Below are positions 20,696 to 33,900 of a stretch of 64,000 bases of DNA, piece after piece; position 1 is the stretch's first letter, and each line of letters starts with the position of its first letter. The DNA comes from Edaphochlamys debaryana. Taxonomy: Eukaryota > Chlorophyta > Chlorophyceae > Chlamydomonadales. The stretch covers positions 434,001 through 498,000 of the forward strand of contig JAEHOE010000074.1 in NCBI GenBank assembly GCA_016858145.1, written 5' to 3'. The notes below the pieces were generated by a model. It saw only the letters and a list, made by a program, of their open reading frames with translations, did no database searches and was not told the DNA's origin. A program made the translations under genes and the position numbers.

Positions 20696-23600
20696 ATGCG
20701 GTTGCTCCTAGCGACCTGGGTGCTGGGGACGGCGCTGTTATGGAGCCAGCGAGTTGACGGTGAGTACTCCTGCCTTCAGAACGGGCTGGCGCGCTTTCGA
20801 CTGGTGAGCCATCCGTTTGTCGCGCCTTCCTCTCCAGCATTTCAGTTCGCCTCTATGCTGGCGTGACTGATCCTTTGTACTTGCACTGCATCGTTGCTGC
20901 ACCAGGCGTGCTGTAGCTTTGCATTCGCCTTTGCCAATTCGATACTCTGCTCTGCGCGCCTCAGCTATCCTTCGTGGGATAGCTGCTAGCTCTAGTGGGG
21001 AGTGGGATAGGCACCACACATCCTGCACGGGCAGCCCGCGCAACCGGTACTCGCTTCTCCACGTCCCACGGCGAAGCGGGGCCTCGTCCCCAGGCCCCGT
21101 CCCCGGACTCCCCGCAGTCCCCAGTCCAGTAGTCCACGGCGCCCCCGTCTTACAATACATAGTCTTCACCCACACGATACCTCACCTTGGAAGCATACCA
21201 TTTATGTGGCCTTTGCCAACGGCTGCGTTTCCCCGGTCGGGCGCCCATCCCCTACACCCACGATCCCCAACCCTTACCGCCCCACCCTCGCAGGCTCGCA
21301 GCGGGCCGAGCGCGAGGAGATTGAGCGGCTGATTGGCTGGCAGGGCGAGCAGCTCATGGAGAGTGAAGGCCCCGACAGCGGCTTCCACTGGCTGTACTCA
21401 GGTCGGGCCGAGGGCGGAGGCCCCGACCCTTTGTGACAGCGGCGCTTAGGATGTGCCAAAGCTGCGAGCAGCGCAGGGGGGAAAGCTTCAGGACAGCAGG
21501 GGGCAGTGGTGCGCGAAATATGTAGGTCCATGGGGATTGAAGAAGCCCTTCCGTTTCTTCTCACACGGTATTGTCCTCCCTACCTGCCTCCTACAAACCC
21601 ACAGCCAACGAGACGAGCCGGAAGGGCTGGTGCGTGGGTCTTCGGGCTCGTGCGGGCGAGCCATGGAATGGGGCAGTAGGCGGGGCCCGGCAAACCACGT
21701 GCACATGGCGGCTGGAGACGGGCGGCGGGTGCATGCATGGGACGGAGGGTCCGGAGGGGGGCCTCGACTGTGGGGCAGCAGGCTGGCTTCGACTACCGCA
21801 GACCTCCGCCGGCAACCTGCTCGCTGGCCCCTGGCTCCCTCTGCAGGATTGAGACCATTAGCTGGCGGCCCCGCGCCATCGTGTACCACAATGTGAGTCG
21901 AGCTGCGGCCCACAGGCCCCCCTACCCGACCTGCCCCGCACCGGGCAACGCCCCAGGCTCCTGCTCTGCCGTCGCTCGGCTGAGGTCCTCAGCTATGCCC
22001 CTCTACATCAATTGCTGTTGCTGTTGCTGCCGCTGCCGCTGCCCCGCAGTTCCTTAGCGACCGGGAGGCGCGCCACATCATCGACCTGGCTCACGGGCAG
22101 GTGCGTGCAAGCAGGCAGGGTTGGTGCCGGGGCTGCAGCGGGCGGGGTGCTGCCGGGGCGCAGAGCTCCGTGAGCTGGCGGCCCATCCGTGGGGCTGCGC
22201 GCCGTGCATGGACCCCGGCATCTCGCCCATTTCCATGTGCTTACACGTGCTCCACACGCTCTGTCCCGCCCCGTGTCCGCGCCCAGATGAAGCGCTCCAC
22301 TGTGGTGGGGTCCAAGAACCAGGGAGTGGTGGACAACATCCGCACCTCGTACGGTGAGCCGAGCAGGGGGTGCGGCGACGAGCCAAGCACATATGCCCGT
22401 CCGGAGCTGGCGTCATGGGCGGCTCTGTAGCGTCAAGGCCACAACATGGCCCACCACCAGAGCCCGAACTGCCGCCTGAGCCTGCCGCCTGCCCCGACGC
22501 GCCTGCCCCCCGCCCCCCCCCCCGCCCCCTCCTCCCGCCAGGCACCTTCCTGCGCCGCAACCAGGACCCCATCATCAACGCCATCGAGCAGCGCCTGGCG
22601 CTGTGGACGCACCTGCCGCCCAGCCACCAGGAGGACATGCAGGTGCGCACGGGGCGGGGCGTGCGGGGCGGAGCGTGCGGGACAGGAGGGCCTGCACGTG
22701 TCCTGCCCTGCGGCGAGGGCAGGCAGCGCCTCTGCCTCCGCCTCCGCCCTGCTCTCCGGCTTCGTCCGCCTCCGCCCTGCCCTCCGGCTCCCTGCGGGCC
22801 ACCTCCTCGCTCTCCTCCTTGCTGCCTACGGTAGTCCTCCTTCTCCCGACCAGCTGCAGACAGTGTGGGCTGTCAGGCCTGTCCCTACCCGCCTCGTCCT
22901 CCGCCTCCACGCGGCTTCCGCCCCACCCCCCGCCCCCAGGTGCTGCGGTACGGGCCCACCAACAAGTACGGAGCGCACATCGACGGCCTGGAGCGGGTGG
23001 CCACGGTGCTCATGTACCTGGTGGAGCCGGACGCGGGCGGGGAGACGGCCTTCCCGGACAGGTGGGGGCGGAGGGGGGCGGGGCGGGCGCTGAGCACCGG
23101 TGGGCTTAAGGGTTCTGATGTGCAGGAGGTCGTCGCCCCGCGGGGCGCCGGGGGTGCCAGGCGCGAGAGACGGTGTGCTCGCTTCGCTGCTCTCTGCGCC
23201 TCGTCGGCGCACGCTTGCAGTGCGCTCAGAAGCGCGGCTTCGGCGGGCGTTTCCCCTGGTCCCCTCTGTCCGTCTTGCCGCACACCCAACTGCCCGCCGG
23301 CTCACCGACTCCAATCGTCGTGTTTTGCTGTCCTGCCCCTCCCGCCTCCTCCTCAGCATCTGGGCCAGCCCCGAGCAGGCCGCGCGGGCCGACGCGCAGG
23401 ACATGTCATCGTGCGCCAAGGGCCACGTGGCGTACAAGCCCAAGCGGGGCGACGCGCTCATGGTGAGCGGCCCTGGGGGTGGTTAAGATACCCACCCTTC
23501 TCGCTCGCCACGCCACGCCACGCGCGGCCGCGGGGAGCACGCGCGTGCCTGCAGGCACGGCGGGGTTCAGCCGCGAGCACGAGCCCGGCAGCCTAGACCG

Positions 23601-24856
23601 TAGCCTGGTTGTGCGGCTTTTCGACGTCTGTGACCCTGTTGCACTCGCTGTCCCGCCTTACCGGTACCCTTGCTTTCTCCGCGGCCGCAGTTTTTTGACA
23701 TGCAGCCCGACTACAAGTGAGCGGGGCAGCGGCCTTCGGTGGGGGGACCGAGCGGGCCTGGAGCTTCACAGGGAGCCTGCCAGGAGGCGCGGAGCCAGCA
23801 GGACACGGGCAGCGCGGGCTGCTCCTTGGGTGCATGTGCTTGAGAAGGGGGCATCTCCTCCTCCCGGGTGCCCTTGCTCGGAGGCTCACCTCCTGTATGG
23901 CGCCCACTCCGCCCCGCAGGCAGACGGACACGCACTCCATGCACACGGGCTGCCCCGTGGTCGCGGGCGTCAAGTGGAACGCGGTCAAGTGGATCCACGG
24001 GAAGCCCTTCCGCGGTGCGTGTGGGCAGCGGCCAGTCGTGCATCGCCTTGGGTTGCTGGTGCCTTGCCTTGCCTTTCTCGGCCTGCCTCGCCGCGCCCCG
24101 CCTCGCATTCTTGCAGCATCCCCCTGCTCACGCTCCCAGTCTCCTCGGCCCACACCCACCCCGTCCCTGCATCCGCAACCCCGCACGCCACCCCCCCCTC
24201 CCCTCCCCCACCCCCAGAGGAGGAGTACAAGCGCTACCTCAAGGAGGCCTTCAACCCGCTGCCCGACCCCGGCATCTGCGTGGACCTGGTGGGGAGCGGG
24301 AAGGGGTAACCGGGAGGGGGAGGCAAGGCGGGGGCGTGGGGGCGTGTCATGACCACTCGTCAGCCGGCGGGCGTTACACACTGTACCCCCACGGGCCTGT
24401 TTGACAGTGGTTGGCTCGGCTGGCTCACCAATCCCAAGCGGCTCGGGCTCATGCCTCCCTCTCTCTCCCGCCCCCTCCGCCTGTGTCGCCGTGCTTCTGC
24501 CGCAGCACGAGATGTGCAACACGTGGGCCAAGTCGGGCGAGTGCGAGAACAACCCAGGTACGGCTGGACGCGCGGCGGGGCCAGGAGCCAGCGCCTCGCC
24601 ATGCGCTCTCCCAGCGCCCAGCGTTTATGCTTGCAAGACTGGGTGCCCAGATCGCGCCACGCCTCAACCCGCCCCCTTCCTCCCCCCCCCTCCCCCGCTA
24701 GGCTACATGACGGGGTCCAACTCGGGCATGGGCCAGTGCCGGCTGGCGTGCAAGGCGTGCGAGGAGTGCGACGAGGGCGACACGGCCTGCTACGACCGCA
24801 ACCGCGAAGTGGGCGGCTTCCTCAACTTCAACGAGGCAGAGCTCAAGGGGCTATGA
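20696..24856 (+). CDS. Membrane-anchored prolyl 4-hydroxylase with C-terminal ShKT domain
   Basis: Fourteen exons close in frame to 362 residues: 20696-20759, 21294-21401, 21605-21629, 21847-21892, 22050-22100, 22287-22353, 22542-22642, 22940-23061, 23357-23462, 23691-23716, 23920-24014, 24218-24288, 24506-24557, 24702-24856. It opens with a signal anchor ([16 protein letters not shown]), as in type II ER/Golgi enzymes. The 2-oxoglutarate/Fe(II) dioxygenase core has [17 protein letters not shown], iron ligands H167 and D169 (YGAHID), GGETAFP, H247 (MHTGCPV) and the 2-oxoglutarate lysine K257 (GVKWNAVKW), spaced as in animal and plant P4H. The C-terminus (about 293-331) is a six-cysteine ShKT module ([26 protein letters not shown]) and then an acidic tail. 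It should hydroxylate proline in secreted Pro-rich wall proteins. Exons of 25 and 26 nt are notably short. Confidence 0.92.
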
Positions 24857-26805
24857 GCGTAAGCTACGGCTGCAGCTGGCGGCGTTCGGCTACCAGTCTA
24901 GTTTGGTGGAGGCAGGTGGAGGGTCATCGCGCGCGGGTCCGGTGCAGGAGGGCAAGTGATGGACCGGCAAGGGGGGCTACCAATAGTGTGCATAATGGCA
25001 GAACATCGCCGATTAGCTGGAGCGTGAACCGGGTGGGATGGATGCATCGGATGGGCAGGCATGGGCGGGCGGTGGGTGGCTAGGCTAGACATAGCACGGA
25101 GCCGCTTGTCAAAGTTGTCAAAGCTCGCAGGCTGCTTCGCCCATGGTGTTCAGCAACTTTTATGAAGCGTCGCTATCGGGCTCGTATGCTTAGACGCTCG
25201 GATGGCTTGTGCACAGACGGTAGCGACGGCCCATGGAGCTGAGGTCAGGCGGGTTTCACTCTATCAGGTCTCAACCCGGTCCCCAGACTCCAGGCCCTGG
25301 GCCCCAGACTCGAATCAACGCCTAAGTATGTGTTTCTGACCAGCTGTTGGAGGATTAAGGCTTATTTCTGACAGCACACGGGCCCGTCCAGACATGTCTG
25401 CCGACGTGAGCCCGCGACTGTCCCCCCGGAGCTGTCCTCCAGATTGCGTACAAGGCCACATAACTGCTTTGCAGGGCGGTGCTAGCGGGGGGTTTCGGAG
25501 GCAGGGGCGAACCCGCCCGCGCCTGGCGCCACCTGCCATAGCGGGGCGGAGCACAGCTCTGCACAGTCGTACCCTTGCACGCGCCTCACAATGCCCGCTC
25601 GCGACGCCCAACGGCCGGCGCAGGGAGAGGGTGCAGCGCTGTTCACGATTGACCGAGCCTGGGAGCCCTACTTCACCCACCACCCGGGCGGGTACCTGAC
25701 GCGCAAGGCTGCATGAACGGTAGCGGGCAGCGAATGGGGGAGTCGCTGGCAGTACCTCGCACGGGTCTGGAATGGCGCAGAAGGGTGGAAGCCCGGGCGG
25801 GACGAGGGCAAATGAACGGAGCCACTGGCTCGGCCTTGATTGTGGAGCTTGATTGGGGCATCTTGGAACTAAGTAATACGCCGATGCGTGCACTATGATG
25901 CCGTACATTGCACAGGTGCTGTGCGTGTTGATGGACCATGCGTTGCAAGTGGGGTGAAATTTAGGCTGGCGCGCAGCCGCAGGTGCGGGCAGGGTTACGT
26001 ATGGGCGGAGCGTGCTCGAGTGCTGGACTGCTAGAGGGCTGCAGGGCTGCAGGGCTGCGTGTGGAGGAAGGGGGATCTCACTTCAGATCTCATCAACCCT
26101 CAACACGGCAGTTGATTGTTGAGCGACTGCATGTCAGTGGGCAAGTAGAGCGGACAGCCATCGGTGGTAGGGGCAGGCGCGACCAGCCTTGCCCAGCAAG
26201 GGCGGGAGACGGCGGGAGCAACATGCCGGGCTCTTAAGAGTGCTATGGGGCAGACGTCTTTGGAGGCTCGCAGCCAGACCCCTCCTCACAGCAGCATATA
26301 AAATCAGTTCCATATGGCATTGTGCCCTTGTATGGCCGTGTAGCGCGCGGTGTTGATCATCGTCATGTGGGCGGGACAATGCGCTCGACCCGTCTCGCGA
26401 TACCGGACAGCTACATGCATACACATTTGGTAACATAACAGTATGGAATGATGCGAGAGTGTGGAGCGGTTACGCGGCCAAGAATCCAGCCGCACATCGC
26501 GGCCACCTATGAGCCCTGGGGAGAAGCGGAGAGGGCATCCACATGGAATGGCTCCCACATGGAATGGGGCAGCTGCCAGCCTGCCACCAAAGATGCCGAT
26601 GGTTGGGGGGCTGGCAACGCGTCGGTGGGCAAGCCACGAACCGCAGGCGGTTGCATCAACGCCCTGCGCGCCCTGCACTTGCGCCGCGCGCCAGTGGCGG
26701 TACCTGCTGTGGCAGGGCTGAGGATTACACACCTAGTCGGCAGCGGCCTTTGCGCTAGGGCCCGCAGACCCCAGCACAGAGTCGGCCATATGGCAGCGCC
26801 TCATC
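24857..26805. other. Convergent intergenic region
   Basis: About 1.95 kb lies between the stops of the prolyl hydroxylase (+) and the primase-like gene (-). A 9-bp unit gggctgcag is repeated about three times near 26036-26060. I see no coding exon. Confidence 0.5.
26725..26729 (-). terminator. Candidate poly(A) signal TGTAA (TTACA on +)
   Basis: It lies 77 nt after the stop of the primase-like gene. That is short for an algal 3' UTR but possible. Confidence 0.3.
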
Positions 26806-29800
26806 CTACGGGCCGACCGCCGCCGCCACCGCAGGCGCCCCCGCATCCACCCCCTCCGCCACCGCCCCCGACGCCGCCCCTTCTGACCCTAGAACGACGC
26901 TCGGCATCAACCCGGCCTCCGCCTCCTCCTCCGCGGTTGCCCCTGTGGCTCCCTGTGAGACCTCCTCCACGGCAGCCTCGGCTGCGTCCGCCCCCGCGAC
27001 CTCTGCCGGGCCCTGCGCGGAGGCCGCCGGCTGCAGCCCCGCCTCCACCTGCACCGCAGCCGCCTCGGCCGCCCCAACCGCCGCCTGCACAGCCGCCGCC
27101 CCCTGAGCTGCCGCGGCCGCCGCCGCACCCCCGCCTCCCGCGTTGAAGCGCTGCTGCCCCAGGTTGCGCCACTTGGCCTTGACGTGCACGTTGAGGGCAA
27201 CCTGGCGGGGGGGGGGAGGGGGGAGAGGAAGGGGGGGAGCAGGCACGGAGGGCAGCGCGTGGGGGCAGGTCGTGTTAACCCATTAAGTGACAAGCTAATC
27301 CCCCCTCTCCCTCTGCTGCCTGCGTACCGTCTCATCCTCGCGGACGGTGATGGTGACGTGCAGGGGGTTGCGCGAGGAGCCGGGCGGCAGGTTGGGGATG
27401 GCGGGGCCCTGGCCGGGCGGGGGCGGCTGCGGGCCCCGCTCCAGCTTCTCCAGCCGCCGCCGCCGCCGCTCCTCCATCTTGGCCTGGTAGGCCCTGGGGC
27501 GGGGCGGGCAGCGCAGGAGGGAACAGGGGATTGACGTGGGCACAACGTAAGGGGGAGGCGCGCAAGACACGACCCGCCGGCGCCTCCGAAGACCCACGTC
27601 CTACCAGCACCCCCTGCTCAACTCCCCTCCCCTGATCAAGGCCCGGCTCCACCCATTCCCAACCACCCGCCACCTCCTCTCCTTTGGTCCTGCCATTGAT
27701 TGAGGCCGGGGCCCGAGCGAGCTCCAAACCGCTCCACCCAGACCAAAACACCCAGACCCACTTCCTTCCGCCCTTGCAACCCCATGCCCTCCCTGCTGCC
27801 CCCCCTCCCCCCTCCACCCCCCCTCACTCGAGGTCCCCGAACACCAGGTCCAGGTACTGCGGGGAGCGCTCGAAGGCCGCCACGCGGTCGGGCGAGGGGA
27901 AGATGGAGGCCGCCTGCAGCAGCGGCGGAGTGATCTTGCCGGGCCGCCACTTGCCGTCCTGCGGCCAGGGCGGAGCCAGGGCGCCAGCGCGCAGGACTTA
28001 TGGCAAAACGCGGTGGCAAAACGCTGTGCATGAGCGTCAGGGCCAGCGCCAGCGTCAGGGTTGCAGAGGCAAGCGGGAGCAGGTTGGGCTGCGGAGTGCC
28101 GACCTCAAGCCCACGCCCCTCCAGCGCCGCCCGCAGCCCCCCTCCCGCAGCCCCCCCCGCTCCCCGGGCCCCGCCTGCAGCTTGGCCGGGTGGTAGGCCT
28201 TGTCCACCACCCAGGCCGGGTCGCGGTCCATGTGCAGCGCCTTGCGGGAGCCCATGATGCGGAAGGAGCCGTGCGGGAAGTCCACCAGGCGCTCCCAGTC
28301 CACGGAGGGGGAGAAGCGGCCCAGGCGCTCGCGGCAGGCGGCCAGGATGCGGTCGCGGCAGAGGCAGGCCATGAGCTCCGTGGTGAGCAGCTGGGGGGCG
28401 GGAGGGAGGTTGGGAGGGGGGCGGGAGGAGGAGGGGTTGGGGTTGGCCGCAGCCACGCGCGCCCACACGCACGCGCCCACGAAATGCACCCAATTTCCAT
28501 GCTTGTATCCCCCCAAGCCCCGTCGGGCTCGCTGGTTTCCGCACCCCTGCGGGCTCGACCGGCATGCGGCCTGTCCCGCTGACCCCCGGCCCCCGAGCAG
28601 CCCCCCACACACGTCACGCCCTGCCGCGCTCCGCCCTCCTCGCACCTGCGGGAAGTTGACGTGCACCTTGTAGGGCGTGCGGATGGATGTGATGCAGTTG
28701 GGCGGCCCCGGCTGGCCGTAGAACTCGGCCGCCACCTCCCCGATGAGCTCCAGCAGGGGCGGCGTGACGGCCATGACCAGGGTCAGGTCCGTGTCCCAGT
28801 CCCAGTCCAGCTCCACAAAGTACTTGTACACCTGCAGGGGGGGAGAGGAAGGGGGAGGAAGGGGGGTTCGGCTGTGGTGGTGGTTGCTGAGGACCGGTTG
28901 CTGGTGGGCCGGGGCAAGGGGCGCAGGAGAGCAGGCGGGGGCAGGGACGCTGGAAGTGAGGCATGCCTCGCTGTACCGCAACGGGCAGCCTGGCTCGGGT
29001 TGGTGACTCCGTCCTGGGCGCGGTGGGGTGTGATGGGGCGCGCATCGCAAGATGGTGCATCGCTCCTGAGCAGTCCTGGGCCCCAGCTCCTTCCCCTGGC
29101 CCCCTAGCCCCCTCCCCGCCTCCCTCCCCCCTCCCCCCTACCGCCTGGTTGTAGTTCTCCGTGAGGTACAGCTGGTAGCCCTGCTGCAGCGCCTCCGTGT
29201 AGGCCCCCAGAAAGGAGCCGTACCTGGGGGGGCAGGGCAGGGGCAGGGCAGGGGCAGGGCAGGTCGGGGCAGGGCTCCGCGGGGGCAAGGGGGCGCACGG
29301 CGGGCGCCTGCCCCCTGTGCAGCGCCCTGCAGCACGGAGGGCTCTCAAGGGGACTGGGGACGTCCGTGCCACCTCTTCCCTGCCTCAACAACAGACGCGC
29401 CCGTCTGGAACCAGCGCCCTCACCACCCAGCACCCACGCTCCTCGCCCCTAGACCCTACGGCTGCGCCGAAAGCTCAGCCCCTCTCGACTCAAGTAAAAC
29501 CAGGTCTGAGCCGCACGATGTGGTACCTTGTGCCCCCACCTGTCCTGAGGGACCAGGTACTGGCCGTTGAGAATGTCCTTCTTGCCCAGAAACGAGTTAA
29601 CGTTGAAGTGCCGGCCCCGGGGCACCGGGTAGCGCTGCAGGAAGGCCGGGCGCTGCGTGTGGTGGCGCCAGCGCGGCCAGCGGTACGTGAAGTGCATGTA
29701 CGTCGCGTACGGCGGAAGGGGGTTGCCGAAGGGGGAGCGGTTGGTGGTGGGGGAGGAGGTGGATGGAGATGAGGGTGCGTCGGCGGAGGCTGGAGGGGGT

Positions 29801-30057
29801 CTTGAGGCGGCACCCTCGGGCCAGGATGCGGTCGAGCCGCTGGTGCTGGGCGGCGAAGGGGTGTCTACGACACTCGTGGTGTCGGGAGAGATGCTCTCTG
29901 GGGCTTCGCCGTCTTGGAGAGCAGTGGGGGACCCCGAGTGGGCGCGCACACGGCGAAGGGCGGTGTGCGCGGGTAGGCGTGCGCCGCTCAAGGCCGTCGG
30001 GCAGCCCGTCGCCCGCGAGCGCGCTTGAAGGCTAGGTGAGCCTTTGAGGCTCCACAT
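26806..30057 (-). CDS. Archaeo-eukaryotic-primase-like (AEP) protein, possibly organelle-targeted
   Basis: Seven exons close in frame to 564 residues: 30057-29540, 29223-29142, 28831-28646, 28390-28175, 27958-27828, 27493-27328, 27201-26806. Exon 4 ends at an AG|GC donor; no phase-0 GT donor is available. Residues 1-40 are basic and Ser/Ala/Leu-rich, like an organelle presequence; 45-110 are low complexity. The core fits the AEP primase fold by motif order: YFVELDWDWD (hhhDhD; D209, D211), about 45 residues later TPYKVHVNFP (motif II, H257), then DFPHGSFRIMGSRK (D299, R306, K312), which resembles the motif III and GS-K segment of primase-polymerases from large DNA viruses and PrimPol. A basic helix (MEERRRRRLEKLERG) and an Ala-rich tail follow. 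I see no helicase domain or zinc finger. Function is inferred from motifs only; the fold needs an HMM or structure check. Confidence 0.6.
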
Positions 30058-30965
30058 GTTGCCCCGCTAGCTGCGAGCGGGCTCGCGCCAAAGCCCGCTT
30101 TGCTGCAAGTCGGCAACAAGGGGTGCTGGCTTGCGCGCAGGGAGGGAGGACCTCTGTCGCTGCCAAGTTAATTCACCGTAGCGTGAACGCTATGTGCTCC
30201 TGTCTTGACGCGGTGAGAGATGTAAGGAACGCAGCGAGCTCGCAAATGCAAATGCAGTGCATAAACTTGCTGAGCTCAGTCGGGTGAGGAATTCTGGCAA
30301 TGTCTGTGAGTGGGTTTTGCTAGTCGCACACAGGTGACATCTATTGCGTGTGCGTGCTGCGCCGGGAAACAGGTGTTCCCGGCACGTCCTACCCCGGCAC
30401 GTCCCTTCGCCCCCAGAACCTCGAAACCCGACTCTCCACTCAGTCAGAGGTAATGTGGGGAGGTGGGGTCAACGACAGGCTCTAAGGGAGGAGTACAGTT
30501 TAGGCGGGGCGATGGGCTGGAGCTGGCGCCGGAAAGGAAGGCAGGGGAAGACCCACCGCCTTCCCCAGCCCGCCTTTTCCCCAGGCGAGCCTCTCGGCCA
30601 GCCCTTGCTCGGGGTCACAACCATCATCGTAAGCCTGCCCTGTCATCCTAGCGAGCCGAAGAGGGGGGGGTCCCCGAAGTCGAGGCGGGGTTTCGGGCAT
30701 AAGGCAGATGACGCGCGCGTGCTGGGGCGTGTACGTGCGCCTCTGCTCTCCGGGCCCGAGGGCGATACCCGACCCGATAGATCACTCTCATCGCGAGCAC
30801 AGCATCAGCAACGTGCATCACATCCCAGGTCTATTCACCCGCGCGAAGCAACAGCACGATTGGTTCGCCTCGGTCCGGTTGCGTTGCCTTGCCACTGTCA
30901 ACTGCCATAGCCGCTTCCTGTGATGGATACACGTTAAACAAGCTGGGAGAGTGGAGCCGGGAACC
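30058..30965. other. Divergent promoter region, primase-like gene / CLC gene
   Basis: This 908-bp spacer lies between two start codons pointing outward. It is AT-richer than the genes, and I see no coding exon. Upstream ATGs on either strand were not found in strong context. Confidence 0.5.
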
Positions 30966-33900
30966 ATGGCGCACAATAATGGTCCTGTTCGCACCGCTGC
31001 CGAGGCGCTGGCCTTCCCTGGTGAGCTCGTGGACCGCAGGGGTGATGCTCAAGGCACCCGTGTGCACCCGAACCTGCGCCCACCGATGGCAACCGCGCTC
31101 GAAACTTCCAACGAGCTTCCCGCGCGCCCGGTGCCGGGCCTCCCCGTCGCCCCCTCACAGCCCCTCCCCACCCCCGCCCCTCCCACACACCCACAGACAT
31201 GCGCGAGTACGCGCGGTTCCACGACCGGGAGGAGGAGGAGGCCAACGAGGCGCTGCTGGGCGGGGCGCCGGGGAGCAGCAGCGGCCTCGGGCTGCGGCGT
31301 CGAGGGGGCTTCGGCGAGGATGAGGACGATGTCACCCTGGGATGGCAGCGGGCATGGAAGGCGATCTTCAAGGTCCGAAAGGGGGCTGCAAGGCTGTTGG
31401 GATCCGCCTGCAGGGTGGGGTTGGGGGCCTAGATGTGCAAGTACGACCGGGCTCTGAGTGCCTGGGTTCCGCCTGCACCCGGATAGCGCACGGCAGCGCC
31501 TGTGTGTGGAGGTCGGCCGGGCGGGGTCGTCTGAGCCTCGTGCCCGCCCTCACACGGTCGATCACCCCGCAGAAGGGCAACGACGTGGAGAGCACCCGCG
31601 TCAACCACCACTTCACCGCCGCTGGTGGGGCTGGGTTGGGCACAGCGCAGGTCGGGGGCGCGTCGCCCGCGGGTCTGGGCGGTAGGCCCTCCGCCGAGCG
31701 CTCCTCCCTGCGGTGACGGGGCTCCCGGTAGGCCACCGCCACAACGCTGCAGCATTCCGGCACCTGCAACCTCCCACGGCTCCAGCGCCGGAACCCGTGG
31801 AAGAGCTGCTTGCCGGGGCCCACCGCCTGTCTGCAACCGTCATGTCCTCTCCCCCACGGACCCTGGCCTCATCCCTGCCCCCATCCCACGATCCCCACCC
31901 CGATTCCCAACCCCACCACGTTCCCCACCCCCTGCAGAGCGCGCCAAGCTGAGCAAGGTGGAGTCCATTGACTACCTGGCGCCCAACAGCGCCACCTACC
32001 GCAAGTGGCTGTCCCGGCAGGTGCGGTGTGCCTGCACGTCCACGCGAGCCCGCCAGCAAACCCGGCTTCCTTGCACCTGTGCACGCCGACCCACACCGCC
32101 TGTGCTGCTCCGCGCGACCGCATGTGTTTCCCGCCATGTGCCCAACCCGCAAGCCCCTCCCCCGTGCCCAACCCGCAAGCCCCTCCCCCGTGCCCAACCC
32201 GCAAGTCCCCTCCCCCGTGCCCCCACCCCCGCGCCCTCCCTGCCCTGCTCCCCCTCCTCGTCTCTCGCTCGGGTGAAATCCCCTCCTCCCCCTCCCCTCC
32301 CCCCCAGCCCCACCGGCGCTTCTGGGACCGCTGGGTGATGATGGGCTCCATCGGGGTGGCCACGGGGCTGGTGGCGTACCTGCTCTACGTGGTGGGGGGT
32401 GGCAGGGGGGGTGGATTTCCTGAGCATTGGAGAGCGAAGGAAGAATAGAGCGGCAGAAGGGGTGGGGTGCCGGGTGGGCACGACGGCGCCACGGGATAGG
32501 GGAGCAGGCCGTGGCAGTCTGCCGGGCTCCTGAGACAGGGGCCGGACGTGGATGTGCGACCATGGGCCGAGAGAGCTCTCCACCTGCTTCCTCGCCACCT
32601 CACACACCCGCCCGCCCGCCCTCCGCCCGCCAGCTGATCGCCCTGCTGGCGGGCTTCAAGTACGGCATCACTCGGTGGCTGCTGGGCCACACCAACGTGG
32701 GGGTGGCCTGGCTCTTCAACGTGAGCCGCGGCCGGCAGCGCCGGGGCAGGGGCTGTGAGCATGCTGTGAGGGTCGCGGGAAGGCGGACAGCTTATGTGTT
32801 AGGCAATCTGGAGCGATTCGCAGCTGACCGGACGTACCCGGCCTGAGCCCTTCCCAGACCCTCTAGCTTCCTCTCCATGCCGCCCCGGCCCCCTACCGCT
32901 TCCCCCCCCCCCGCGCAGGTGACTGTGTCCGTGGCCCTGGTGGCCGCCAGCTCCGCGGCCGTCATCGGCTGGGCGCCCGAGGCGCAGGGCAGCGGGGTGC
33001 CCGAGGTCATGGCCTACCTCAACGGCTGCATGCTACCCAAGGTGGGGGGCGGGAGGGGGGGGCGCGGAGGAGAGGGGGCGGGGTGGAGGGGAGGGGGTGG
33101 AGGGGCGCGTGGTGCAGGCAGGCGAGTGTAAGCCAGGCACCCAGCTGCCTGCGCGGGTGTGTCCAAAGCGGGGACGGTGCGTGTCCAGGGCAGCTTCAGG
33201 GCGGAAGGGGTGTGGAAAGCGGGATCGGGGGATTCGGCAGATGTGGGGCCGGTTCTTGGCAAAGGATGAGGGACGTTGATGCGAGTGCAAGCCTGCCACC
33301 CCGGCTGGCGACGTAACCGGCTCTCGAGGCAGGCGTCAGAGGGGATGCCCGCCTGCACGCTCCGTGCGCACGGCCCTCCCCTTGCTATCCTCACCCCTCC
33401 CCTCGCTTACCCCTCCCCCTCCTCCTCTGACCCCACCCCCACCCCCACCCGCACCCCAGCTGTTCAATGTGGCCACGCTGGTGGTCAAGTGGGTGTCGTG
33501 CGGCCTGGTGGTGGCCTCGGGGCTGCCGGTGGGGCCCGAGGGGCCGCTCATCCACATCGGGGCGGCCATCGGGGCGGCGCTCAGCCAGGGGCACTCCACC
33601 ACCATGGGGTGAGGCCGGGGGGTGGGGTGGGGAGGGGGGTGGAAAGAGGGAGGCTTAGCGCCCTGCAAAGGAGGGAGGAAGGCGGGAAGAGGGCTGGGCC
33701 GAGTGAGAGGGGGCGGGTGTGGGGGGGACGCTGTTGGGGGTGGCCGGTACCGGTACACACCTGGTAGCTAAGCCTGCTCCGCTCCCACCAGCTCTGCAAG
33801 CCCCGCACCCCACCAACATCACCCCAACACCACCACCGCCCCCCCCCCCAGGTTCACCACGCAGCTGTTCCGGCGCTTCCGCAACCCCAAGGACAAGCGC

